Assembly (NCBI GenBank): GCA_030340625.1
Contig: JAOPHQ010002021.1
Span: forward strand, 10,001-74,000
DNA length: 64,000 bases
DNA from: Merluccius polli
Lineage: Eukaryota; Chordata; Actinopteri; Gadiformes; Merlucciidae
Direction of reading: 5' to 3'
A program made the position numbers and the translations under genes. How positions within the stretch are numbered: the first letter of the stretch is position 1; every line of letters begins with the position of its first letter. The notes under the pieces were generated by a model. It had not been told where the DNA came from and ran no database searches. It saw only the letters and a list, made by a program, of their open reading frames with translations. This document shows positions 1-27,258 of the stretch, one piece after another.

Positions 1-99
1 GTGCGCGTGCACGCTCTGAGTCAGTGTGTGTAGCCGGGTGCATAATGGTGGTGTTGGTGGAGCACTGTACTGTGCTCACTCCACACTTAACTACACACT

Positions 100-139
<40 letters not shown>

Positions 140-931
140 TGTACATTTCCAAGCCAGTGTTTTCACCATGGTAAGATTTCAAGATCATCCTAGTTTCACT
201 TTCATTTCTCCCCAGGACTGCCTGGAGTTTAGCTTCCTCCCTGTAGGAACCTACAGCAGTCGTCTGCAGTACCTTCATGTTGGTTGTGGTTTCCATATCT
301 CAAAAATGTAACTTTGTAGATGACAGATGACAGGGAAACATGTGACGATACGAAGGTACTGCCAGCGATTGTCTCTCCAACAATCACCCCCCCCCCCCCC
401 CCCCTCCTTGTAATCTATTTATACTGTATTATGTCATGTTTTATTTTCCAGTTTCATTTTTGATAAGCTCTCGCAAGCTTCTACAGACTGTTTCCATAGT
501 GATGCTGCTTCTGTATGAAATTTACCTCAGATAGACACGCACACACACGCACACACACGCACACACTTCACATTTGATTTGATTCAGCAATGGGGATGGA
601 CTGTTGCAGGCCATCTAGAGTATTAATCCATATATACAAGGAGATTATACAAGGTCACACACACACACACACACACGTGTGTACCACCAGTGATGACAGG
701 GCCTCAAAATGTCTACCATATCGCAGATAGTTAAAACCTCTTTACAAAGATTGTAAGTGGGGGTAGGGGGTCATTTTTTGCCAGTTTTTTCCAGGAATCC
801 TGCCCATATCTTTTTCCCAACACACATTCATCTGTTAGTTCTCACACACACACACAAACACTGGTACAGGAAGGGAAACAAAGAGTGTTTCCTCTAGGCT
901 CTCTATGAGCACCACCTTTCCTCTCTTACGT

Positions 932-1053
<122 letters not shown>

Positions 1054-1113
1054 TGGAAGGAGGTCATAGGGCATTAGCATCTCACAGAACTATACTAGGC
1101 TGTGACAGTCTCG

Positions 1114-1148
<35 letters not shown>

Positions 1149-1550
1149 AGACTGGGATGGCGGGAAGGGTGGAGGAGAAAGGAAGGATAGCTGGATTAAC
1201 AGATGGGAGGGACATGAGGACATGTGGAAGGAAGGAAGGCAACGGACACACCTGTTGGACTAATGGCTGAAGGAAAACCCAAACAAAAATCATGAACTTT
1301 AATTCCCTCTTTCGTTGCTTCTTTTGTCTTTAATTTTTGTATTTCCCTTTCTTACCTTTTTCCTTTTTCTTTATCTTATTTCTTTCTTTTCCTTTTCTTT
1401 CTTTTCCTTCTTTCTTTTCTTTTTTCTGAATCTTGCTTTCTTTCTCTCCTTATATAACTCTGATCTTTCCTCTTGGTATGTCTAAGTGTTTAGTTTAACA
1501 TATTTGCACTTGCATTTTTGCCATACTTTCTCAGGCGTGTGCGCGCGTGT

Positions 1551-1582
<32 letters not shown>

Positions 1583-2041
1583 GGGCCTAGTATCTTTTAG
1601 TAGAAGTGTATGTGCCTTAGGCAGTATGAATACATTTCATTTTCATACACATATTTGCTTGGCCCGGCATACTTAATGTATGTATGTTGTATACGGTCTG
1701 TGTGTGTTTGTTTTTCTGTGTATGTGTGTGTGTGTGTGTGTGTGTGTTTTTATCTGTCCGGTGACAACATTTAGCTGTCGTGTTTATCTTGGAGGCTCAA
1801 CAAAGACTGTGGGCCTATCATGGATGTAGCACATGTTGTCCCCATGGCAGGCAGCTGTGCTGTGGGTGTGTTTTTGCAGCGGTGGTTGTGGTGGTGCTGG
1901 AGTTACATAATGGTCTGATAACCCATCTTGGTCCATGGGAGTATTGTCTGGGGTCTGGGAGGGAACACAGACACACCATAGATGGGCAGCAGCCGACCTG
2001 ATCCACTTCAAAGACCCCTGCCTCGCACACACGTGCGTGCG

Positions 2042-2175
<134 letters not shown>

Positions 2176-3373
2176 TTCACACGCTTCTTAAACACTTGGG
2201 TCTGTTTTGGTCTCTTTCTAATGTTCAGTATAAGACTTCTAATTCCACCATGAATCACGGTAAAACATTGTTACTGTAATCGTGGCACCGGCCAGTGCAT
2301 TGTGGGTAGTGACACTATGAAATATTGCATTGTATAGCTTGTTAAGCCCTCATTGTTCATACCACAAAGCCGGCAAAGGTCACCGCATTGAAGTAAAATG
2401 AATTGGACCTGGTGTACGTTTCCCCCGGTAGCAAAAAGAAAGGGCTTTCCTCGTCCCCACAACAAACGTTTAAATGTCAAGCCAGGGAACTGATTAGCCC
2501 AACTCAACCCAACTGCTGGATACACGATACATTCTCTGCTCTTGCTCAGATTAACCTTCAGAGGTCTAGCATCTATAATTAAATCTGTATTAGCCGTTCC
2601 GTGTTTTAAGTCTGCGTGTTTACCCTTCCCGTGTGAAGTTTATTTGGATTAGGGAAAGAATGTAGGGATCTCCATTAGGCGCTAAACGACAGCAGTGTCT
2701 CACCTTGCCCTGACAAGCGGAAGGGCCAACCACAATATGTTGGGGGACTTTTAATTTGAAAGAGTCTGCAGTGGATGATGAAGGAAGCCACCTCAGAACC
2801 TTGTGCTATTTCCTGTGAGGGTTATTGTGTCTGCGTTGTGAAAAGTTAATCTAAGGAATAAACGGCTGTCGTTGGAGTTTTTCAAAATAAAAGACAAAAT
2901 GGTTTTTCCCCAGTTCCCACCACGCCCATACGTGCACACACACACGCCTAAAAACACACACACACTGACCAAAGGCCTCAAGGCTAGAGCCTGTCACCCG
3001 ATTCACCTCAATTGAACACCTACATAGAGCACCACAATATGAGTCATCCGAGCATGTTTACACACACAATTTAGTTTTTCCCTTGCCCAAGGCTCCCACG
3101 TGTTGTCTCGCTGGTATCCTACAACAGTTTATTTTTTGAATATAAAAATGTGTGTGCGTGTGTTGTGTTCAAGCCAACTGTACAAAACACTACAAATTCG
3201 GTTGTGAAGAACTGTTGCCTTTGGGATTTAATAACTATCTGCGTTTATTGTCGGATATTGTCAACAATTGGTCATTTTTTTATTTCAACGATTTTTATTG
3301 ATTGTCTGAAAAACAAATTTCCTCTTGGGAGACGGTTGTTTTCCATTTTGCGTGCTTTTCCAACATTTCATTT

Positions 3374-3407
<34 letters not shown>

Positions 3408-3579
3408 AGATGTGCAGGCCTGTCCGTTAGGTCTGTGATGTACTTCCTGTTTGTGGCGTGCTGACTGTAACTGACTGAAGTCTGAAAGAAGGGGCAGCAG
3501 GTGCACAAGAGAGATGCCGTCTCTTCAGCTCTTTGCTGGGGTTCCTCCTTTTATCGTGTAGTCTCTCTCTGTCTCTATC

Positions 3580-3616
<37 letters not shown>

Positions 3617-4196
3617 TCTCTCTCTCTCTCTCTCTCTCTCTGTTAATCTTTTCTTAGTGTGTTTTGCTATCCATCTGGAGCCCTTTCTCTATTGTCTATT
3701 CAATTATCACTGTGTGCGTGTTGGTGCATGTTTTTCAGATTGAGTTGCCCGTGTGCTTGTGTAACTGTTTTAGAAACTGCATTCCTATGCATTCAGTATT
3801 TGACGTGTGTGTGTGTGTGTGTGTGTGCATGGTTCAATCTCATTATCGGATTGCCTTTCATAACATGGGAGTGCAAGTCCTGTGTATCACTGTGCGCAAA
3901 CACCACCAGGCTATGCTGCGTGTGAGGGAATAGCATGGAGGATAGCCTTCTGGATGCTAGTAATGATATCGTTGAGACGTGTGGTTAGGAGTAATTATTA
4001 TGATTGGATGATTGGATAAGTTGTTGTTTTGGTATTTGTCGGAAGTATACCTGGTCCTCGGAATCACCTGTCTTGTCCTGTGCCCATGTGTGACGGTTTA
4101 AGTGTTTCTTAGTATGTTTCAGTCATTTAACAAAACTGTCTCTGTCTCTCTCTCTCTCTCTCTGTGTCTGTCTCTGTCTCTGTCTCTCGCCCTCAG

Positions 4197-4343
4197 GAGG
4201 CAGTGGGGAGGGTGTGTCTGAAGGAGAGGGGGCGGGACGTCCTGGTGCTGCAGAAGGTGTCGTCAACAGGTTACGTCCCCGTCGGACCGCCCCTCCCCCA
4301 CCTCATCAGGGGGCGGGGCCAGGGAAGAGGACGGTGACAGGAG
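4197..4343 (+). CDS. rapgef5: Probable upstream exon of a long rapgef5 isoform (frame broken)
   Basis: A pyrimidine-rich acceptor ending CCCTCAG precedes GAG at 4197. The reading frame then gives EAVGRVCLKERGRDVLVLQK, which resembles the segment that follows the cyclic-nucleotide-binding domain in EPAC/RapGEF proteins (EANTVRLKE..DVLVLEK, recalled from the family). A strong donor GGAG|gtgagc follows 4343. In this frame a TGA occurs at 4335-4337, and the exon end phase does not match the internal acceptor at 5533/5534, which needs phase 2. One base fewer in the G run at 4309-4313 would remove both problems. Weaker donors after 4256 and 4269 exist, but they give the wrong phase too. The exon identity is likely; its use and exact end are uncertain. 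Confidence 0.5.
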
Positions 4344-19357
<15,014 letters not shown>

Positions 19358-22300
19358 ACAGAGATGGACTGTCAACACACACACACCTACACAAACACAC
19401 ATGCTAAACACACACACACACCTATACACATCTTCTGGACATGTGTAACTGACGCATGGCCAGGTCCATGATGCCACCTTCACGAAACTGAACTGAGAAG
19501 AAGTGCAGTCCCTGTGGACGGGGATCCCCAAGGTGCCATAAGGGATCCCAGCCCAACCTTTTGCCATGGAGAAGGAGCCCTCGGCTACACCACCAACACA
19601 ACGCTTCATAAGCACCCTCCCCCCTGGAGTACACTTCACACCAAAGGGACTTTCCTGCGCTCTCCGATATCAACTGTTCCCACATCCCAGAGACGGAGCA
19701 CTGCTGTGGGGAGACAAACCTGTGGGGGGGCCCCCCCCCCCCCCACAGGTTTCCCCCCCCGGTGGATGAACCTGGGGAATGGGTGGTTGTTGTAACTAGT
19801 TTGTACAATATCTGTTGGACTAAATATTTGTGCTCATTCGTGCTGTTGTGATGAGCTTTGGGTCTCTGTTGGTTTGTGTATTTATGAGCCTGGTCCACAG
19901 GTGGGATGGTTCCTTTAGAGATGTGTTTTTTTTGTTTTTCGGCTCTCTCAGAAGCCTCTTGAAGCACTGGAAGAGGCTTTTATCATTTCAGAAAGTAAAA
20001 AGCAGGATTGTTCCTAAAGCCCTTGGGTTTTTTTTAGCCTAATATATTCACATCCTCTCTTCCCTTGAGGCTGGATATATATATAAATCCATCTGCATAT
20101 TAAAATGAATACATCTGTCTTGTGGTATACTAATTATTTAGGTATTTATTGATTTTGTGCTCTTTTTGTTATTATCATTATTATTAGTGTGTTGTAGCAT
20201 ACGTATACAACAGTGTCAGGGGCCAATGTCAGAGCATAAGAAAACATTCATGTAAAGGCTTGTAAATGAAGCAAATGACACGCTTCTGTGGGCCTGTTTT
20301 TAAAGTTTTGAAAAAAAAATGTTTTTGAAAAAAAAAGTGCTGAACGTGCCGCAATCCAGCAGCAGCGTGTTTTTTTTTGTTTTTGTTTTTTTTTTAGAAA
20401 TGCACTCTTTGTGAACCACTGTATTTAAAAAGTAACTGATCCTGATTAGTTTGACTTTGTATGTATTTTAGTACCTCTACGTGTCTCTGTGCCAAAATGC
20501 CACTTTGCAGTGGGGTTGAACATGCAGTATGGTTATAATCGTGCAACCAATCATGGAGAGAGAGAGGGCTCTCGGGCTCGTGCAGAGATCTTGGCCAATG
20601 GTCCAATGATCTCGGCCAGATCAAGCCACAGCAGCTGTTTATTGTCTTCATAACATTTGTTTTCTGTTGAATCCGCCCTGTAATGACTTGCAGCCCTATG
20701 GCGACAACGACTGAGGGCGTTCCTGAGTTCAAACGCTAAACACTTCACTCAACATCCTCATGACTGATTTCATTACATGCTGGATGCTTGAAACACCGTC
20801 ATTCTTCCACGGTTGCTATGGAAACACAGGCCCCCCCCCACACACCATTGTGCTTTATTTCTTTTCCTTTTTTCTTTTTTTTTTTAAATGCTCAATAGGT
20901 GTCGTGTTTATGATCCAAGGCCAAAAGTTTTTTTCCCTGGACTTTCAAGTCGTGCTTGGTATGGGAAAGCAAAATTGTAATTGTTACACTGATAAGTAAG
21001 CCGTTAATTACATCGCTGAAATACTGACTGAAGAAAGACATGTTTTGTTCACAAATATTTTTGCGTACATGTGTAACTGATGAAGAAAAAGAATAGTGTT
21101 TTTGACTGATTACGGATGCACCACTCCAATAACTCTCCAGTTTTATGGCTTGTATATAAAGCTGTGATGTAACTCTGCATTGCTTCTCTCTCATCACTGT
21201 GTTTTGATTTCCCATGGCACAGGGAACATTTAGTTAGCACTACGTTTATTTCTTTGGACTTTTAAATTGCCATTGGTCTATTATTTTAAAAATGCGTTTT
21301 GGGGCTGCAAAAAGGGCCTAAACCTATTGTTTACATCAGAATCAGAATCAAAACAACGCCACAGCCTTTCTCATGCGAGACGTGGCAACAGTTTTCAGGA
21401 TTTTACAGTACCCATGATGCATTCTCATGTACAAGCCCTATTGCCGCCATTCATTATTGCAACCCAAAGCAATGTTTTGTTTCCCTCCTGCTCAAAGGTT
21501 TCTGCTTTCTAGCTATTGGCGAATCAAACCTTACCTAAAGTGCCATATGCATCTTGAAAAGACATTTAAATCGCACACATAGTTTTAAATTAAAACATGT
21601 TTTTAATCTATACACATGAGATGGAGGAATTTAACAAACCCTTGCAAATGCCCAGTAGGCCACCTTCCTTGCACAAAAATCTGCTTCTAAACAATACACG
21701 GGTCAGATTAATCAATCAAGTACCACACGAAAAATCTACTTGCAGAAGAAAATGCCAAACTTTTCCTTTTAATCCAACTACCCTGAAGTTTTGATTCCCA
21801 ACCCTTCACCCTACCTTGGCTGTTATTGTTGTAATTGTGATTGTAAAATAGGAAAAGAGGTTGTCGATGGACCAGAACCACTCCAAAACAGAATCTAATA
21901 TTAATGACGCCATTCTTGTTCAGCTTGACTGGATCTAGTGAAGTTTGATTGCTAAATATTGGCTTAATCAGTAATTATTCAGTTCCATAAATATGTATTC
22001 ATCTGCCAAACGACTTTCCATGTACCAATTGAAACGACCTAAGTGAATGGTGAACTGGGTCCTCAAAGGTGGCCCTGAGCTGTTTAGTCCAGCTCCACCT
22101 TTCACATGTTCTAGTTAAGCCAGCCTGGTGCGCATTGTCACACATTGTCAACACCTGCATCTCAGTTTGCGCAAAACTGATGGAAATGTCCCTTTTGTCC
22201 ATGTTGTCAGAAGAGTTATAGTTTACACATCTTACATGTCACACATTGGCTCTCTAGATCTTAAATTGCTGCATAGCTGCTGCTAGTTATTTATTGTGAT

Positions 22301-22552
22301 GGGAATGTCCCATCCATTGAGGTGCCATGTTCAGAGGTTCTTCAGGCCAATGTGGAGTTACATCATTGAAACTAAAATGTGTTTGTGTTTGTTGTTTTTT
22401 ATTAACTCAGACCTTTTAGAAGGAAAATACAGACGACTGTATTTGGCCATTGTCATGACTGTATATTTCAGTTTATATACAGGCTGTAAACCTGTTTGCA
22501 TGATATAAAACATAACATGTTGCCCCAAATTCCCACAGTACAAAAGAGGACA
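19358..22552. other. 3' UTR and flank of rapgef5
   Basis: No coding region is supported. The first part (CA repeats to about 19420, a C run near 19729-19744, T- and A-rich DNA after 20280) is likely 3' UTR. An ATTAAA near 20099 and others further on could be polyadenylation signals, but none is decisive. Confidence 0.5.
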
Positions 22553-22935
22553 CGGTCTTGTGAATGTGTAGATATATGATAATGTTTGGAATGTTATTAT
22601 TTATCTGTTGTTGAAAAAAATACACAATATAAAAAAAGATAAACGCAAAGCAATATATTTCCCATGTGCGCCCTCGAGATTTGGATAGCCTTTTCTAAAA
22701 TAAGCAACGATTTTACTACGTCAAAGTTTTATTGAAACAGAATAAATTGAAGCTTTTACGTGACATATGCTCATGATGCTGGTGGTGTTATTTTTCTTCT
22801 GCTCTATGCCGTTAATATTCCTCATGAGTAGTTTGTTCATAGTGTGATGTGAACTGAGTAGCCTACACATGTGATCCATTGTGTTATACACACACTTCCG
22901 GACTGATTTCAAGTACATCCGCTCCATTCTCCCTT
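22553..22935 (+). pseudogene. Decayed 5' region of a lectin gene of the array type
   Basis: It follows the lectin promoter and 5' leader of the array units (compare 32500-32950, + orientation) with many substitutions. Shared landmarks are ATGTGTAGATATAT, GATAATGTTT, TTATTTATCTG, AGCAATATNTTTCCCATGT, CATGTGATCCATTG and CTTCCGGACTGA. The position of the lectin start codon reads AAGTACATCCGCTCCATT instead of ATGTACCTCCGCTGCATT, so the start is lost (22911-22913). Homology fades soon after, before the LINE. Confidence 0.7.
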
Positions 22936-23099
22936 CCGGTGGCAATTCCGTTTCCGGTCATTTGGGGGGAACGCTGTTGGCTTGTGTGCGTAAAAACGTT
23001 CATTGATGTTTCTTTGAACCGTAACGACCATAACATGACTACCAACCAAGAGGGACATATGCCTACTGGTCCTTTCACTTGGATTCCACACAAAAGGAG

Positions 23100-25470
23100 G
23101 ATAAACAATGTTCTTCTATGGTCGTCATGACGTTAAAATCATGTTTGTGTGGACCATGGCAAAGGGGGTGGCGTCATGATCTATGTAAAAGAACCAATTC
23201 AGTGTAAACCGCTTGATCTGCCAAATGATATTGAATGTGTTGGTGTCACCATTAATCTCTCTCCTGAAATGTCTTTCAATGTTGTTCTATATCGACCACC
23301 ATCTGAAAATGATACGTCCTTAGAAAAACTGTCTGCTATACTTAAAACATGTAAAGGTAAAGAAGTGCTACTAATAGGTGATTTCAAGCTGAATTGGCTA
23401 GATAAAACAAGAAGGAAACAGCTTAAGGTTATTGTTAATAAATTTCACTTAACTCAGCTAATTGAAAATCCAACAAGGATAACAAGGTCTTCAAAGACTC
23501 TATTGGATTTAATTTTTACAAATAAAAACGCATATCAAAAACATATAACTTAATTACTGGGTTATCAGACCACAATCTCACCCTGGTCACAAGGCAGCTG
23601 TCAAAGAAGCGACTTAGAAATAAGAATACACCAGAAGGGAAAAATTATATCTCACTTATCCCAAAGAAAGAAATGCAGCACTTCGAAAATGAATTTAGAC
23701 AAATAAATTGGGTTAATGTTGTGATTGATAAGAATAGTGAACAGGCCTGCAAAAACTTATTGGATACTATTAAATATCTTGTATCTAAATACACAAAAAA
23801 CATTCATCTTAAACATCGAAAACAAACGTTGCCCTGGTTTAACACCACATTATGGCAACTCATTAAGCAAATGCAGCCCTGAAAAAATCCCTAAAGTCAG
23901 GACTCAATACTGACCGCTTAATATATAAAAGCCTCATAAACAAGACTACATCGCAATTTAGAAAGGCCAAAGCAAACTATTTCCTTGAAATTATAACACA
24001 AGCAAAAGGCAACTCAAAATTATTATGAAGAACCATTGACCAACTCTCAGGAAAAGAACGACAAAAGAGTGCACCCCTACAGCTTAAAATAAATGGTACT
24101 TCACAGAATGATAGCTTAATGATTGCCAATAGTTTTAATTATTATTTTATTGATTCTGTATTAGAATTGTGTAGCAATTCATTAGATCCTCAACAACCAA
24201 AGGTTGCAGACAAATCTATCTTCCTGAATTTTAATCATATGTCAAAATAAGTCGTGCCCAATGTGTTAGGATAAAAGATAAAACATCATCCTTAAGAGCA
24301 TGTTTCATGGGGGTACCGCAAGGTTCCATCTTGGGGCCGCTTTTGTTCAGCACATACATCAACGATCTCCCATCGGTATGTGACGGTGTGGAGATATTGA
24401 TGTATGCTGATGACACAGTCCTGTTTACACATGGCAAAGAGCCAGGACAGGTTGCCACCAAATTGACACAAACACTTACTAAAGTCACAAAGTGGCTGAA
24501 CAATTCTTGTCTCACATTAAATACTGATAAAACTGTCACCATGTTCTTTCGAAATAGATTTAAACAAAGTACTATTCCAAACATATATGTAGATGGAAAA
24601 AAGTTAGAAAATGTTGATGAGTTTAAATACCTGGGAGTGACTTTAGACTCTACACTCACTTTAAAAAAAAACACATTAAAAATTGGGTAATACAGTGAAT
24701 TATAGCATAGCTAATTTTAGACACATTCGTAATTCATTAACTGTTGATGATGCTAAGACCTATGTAAATGCTATGATTATGTCTCACTTACATTACTGTA
24801 TGTCAAGCTAGTCCCAGGCTAACAAGACTGCCTTGAAATCCATTAGATCACTTTACAAAGAAGCCCTGAAAATACTAGACAAAAGATCAATTCAGTACCA
24901 CCACTGTGCCATACTGGGCAAGTATAACATGCTTAGCCTCGAAAACCTCATACTATATTCTGACATGCGCCTAATACATAAAATATTTCACAATGCTGCT
25001 CCACCACCTCTGAAAATATGTGTCCAACCCTGCTCTGAACAATTAGGCAGAGCCACCAGATCCATCACTAGGGGAGATTGTAGCCTCCCAAATCGGAGCA
25101 CTGCATCTGCGCATTCAGCTTTCTCTTTTAGAGCTACTAAAGCATGGAACACTCTCCCCAGTAATCTAAAAAGTGTTACAGATTTCCATACTTTCTCATG
25201 TGAAGTGAAAAAATGTATTTTAAGTAATCAGTCTTGTCAGCACTAATCATTATTCTGTATTCTCTTCATGTCTATTTTTGATATTTTTAATTGAGTGTGT
25301 GTGTGCATGCTTGTTGTTCTTATTTTATTTTATCCTATTTTATTCTTCTTACCTGCCCAGGGACTGCAGATGCTTTTAGCTATAATCTGGTACAAGCCAT
25401 CTTTTTACTCCACGTAATTAATTAACCTTGTACATGGTCCCTGTTTTAAATAAACCAATAAATCAAATCA
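23100..25470 (+). mobile_element. Broken L2/CR1-like non-LTR retrotransposon
   Basis: Remnants in order are an endonuclease part (23149-23553, with VVLYRPPSEN and LLIGDFKLNWL), further frame-broken pieces to about 24240, and a reverse transcriptase part (24307-24690, with GVPQGSILGPLLF and MYADDTVLF). A C-terminal part follows (24833-25246, with FRATKAWNTLPSNLKS). The 5' end and the first half of the RT are missing and several frameshifts are present, so it is inactive. The 3' end has AATAAATCAAATCAAAT near 25452-25468. The clade is inferred from the C-terminal motif. Confidence 0.8.
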
Positions 25471-25670
25471 AATGTATAAGGTTACATGGTGTAAAGCTAC
25501 ATGGATGTCTCTGGTGTGTAGTGCGTTACAATATGTGTGGCAATGCTAGGCTGTTTGACCGTTTTTAGAAAAAAATATTAGATCAATTTCTAAATTAGTC
25601 TAAATCACTTTCCATTTCAGACTGATAAAACAAGTTATGAGGGATTTTACAGTTCAATTAATAATAATAT

Positions 25671-26017
25671 TGTGGCGATCACGGCCATGCCCCCTATGGG
25701 GCTCCTGCGCAAGGGGTTCTGGGGGGGTGCAACCTGGTGGGGGTTTGGGACTTTATCGGCGCCCCGGGATCACCTTGGGGTTGGTGGTTGGGGAGTTGTT
25801 ATGGTGTGTCATTGTGTGTGTGTGTTCCCTTATGTGCAGTGTTTTCATGACCGTGAGTGAGAGTGTTAGTTGTGTTTGTCAGGTGTGCCGTGTTTCTGTG
25901 TGAGTGGGTGTGTCTAAATAAAGGCAACTCCCGGGGTCGTGCGGTGTATGGGGCACGGGAGTTGCGTGAGCATCTAAACCTGGGTTCCTGTCTCACTCCT
26001 TCCTTGCCGTCGCCACA
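25671..26017 (+). mobile_element. Solo LTR, 347 bp
   Basis: The termini are TGTGGCGA and TCGCCACA, flanked by ATAT on both sides, a likely 4-bp target duplication. AATAAA lies at 25917-25922, in the right place for LTR polyadenylation. No internal retroelement genes are present. Termini and duplication size suit a Ty3/gypsy-type element; the family is not identified. Confidence 0.75.
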
Positions 26018-26344
26018 ATATTAATAATAGCAAATGTAATTCTCCTATGTGAATTGTAATGATTCATATCTCTGAACCAATGCAATATAGGCTAGTTCTT
26101 GTTCCTGGGGACTAGTGGTGCAGGAATGAGTCCTAAAACCCGGAAATCCGTTAGCATTTTGGCACTTCCGGTTCCCTCGTCTCGAAGTCAACTTTTTTTA
26201 ATGGGTTTTTGGTTAGATGCCTGAAATAAGGTCTGTGGTTAACACAATCTTAAGAGATTGCCACGTTTTGGTCTACGACATAAAATACCTCAGGTGAGTC
26301 ACAGAGGGAGCAGATACACTGGAGAAAACACAAAGGGCAGGACA

Positions 26345-26388
26345 TTATTTGTTTCATTGTGTTTTATAAAACACAATGAAACAAATAA
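26345..26388. repeat. 44-bp perfect palindrome
   Basis: TTATTTGTTTCATTGTGTTT and its exact reverse complement meet at TATA with no spacer. Similarity to the array units (sequence after the MYLRCNG ORF) starts at the centre and runs rightward. Confidence 0.92.
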
Positions 26389-26630
26389 AGTGAATAAAAT
26401 AAAGTGGATTAAAAAAATGTATACAAATTTGATTAAATAAAAGCCTGAGTCAAAAGAGTACATTTAGGGACCCGAGCAGCAAATGGCTAATCCCCTTAGG
26501 CCTATAGTAAAATAGGATCTTGGGACCAAAAGTCAGCAGCTTATAGACTGAAATGTGTTAAAAGAGTCAATTACATCTAGAAAATCTGTAGATATTATTG
26601 AAAATTATGTTTTTAATCTCACTAATCTCG
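26365..26630 (+). repeat. Outlying copy of array-unit sequence
   Basis: It matches 32945-33215, 42190-42450 and the later units closely, including ACATTTAGGGACCCGAGCAG and TAAAATAGGATCTTGGGACC. Here it is not preceded by the lectin leader but by a palindrome arm. With 22553-22935 it looks like the dispersed remains of an older unit. Confidence 0.8.
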
Positions 26631-27029
26631 AAATATTGAGCAATCAGATGTCATTGCACTGAATTTTATTTTGTTTTATTTTTTATTTTCATACAGTTCA
26701 ATACAGTCAACTTACTGTCAACATACTTCGTGGCTCCATTTATTTATTGTGTCTGTGACTTCCTCTTTAAACCCTCCTCTACGAACCTAGTCACTGGTCC
26801 AAAACTATGTAGTACCTAACAGGTTACACGCGCGCTCGTGGGAGCCGTTGGAAGAGTTGAGAACTGTTTACATCTTTTTGACGCGGCGGTTGAAAAATCT
26901 GAATCGCGCTCCTCCGCCCGTCACTTCACACGGGGAGCGCAACGTGAAGCCGCGCGGCCAGCCGACAGCGTGAGCAAGTCTTTAAAGAGCCGGACGCGTA
27001 TTTGTACTCCTTTTTGAGAGCGCAATCAT
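26631..27029. other. Non-coding, with a G+C- and CpG-rich block
   Basis: A/T-rich DNA is followed by a CpG-rich stretch (about 26825-27000, with GACGCGGCGG and GCCGCGCGGCC). No ORF or exon can be supported. The block could be a small CpG island or part of a mobile element. Confidence 0.4.
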
Positions 27030-27258
27030 GGGAAATTCTTTTTGCCTCAGTATGCGCTCATGACATAAAAAACAGTAAGAACAGGGACATCAAGCACACC
27101 TTAAAAAGACAAATAAAAACACATTTTCTGTTTAACTGTGCGTGCTCTGTAGTAGCGTCATCTACTACTATGTGTGTTTTGTGTGTACTGTAGTAGCGCT
27201 GTCTACTTTTATCAACAGTATGAGTGTGTGTGTTCTGTAGTGGCGCTATCTACTATTG
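27030..27258 (-). repeat. Inverted copy of the lectin 3'-flank segment
   Basis: Its reverse complement matches about 38930-39165 of the array (TGAGCGCATATGAGGCAAAAA, GTGCTTGATGTCCC, GATGGCGTCACTACAG), with some divergence. It ends in the sequence into which the fold-back element inserted. Confidence 0.75.
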
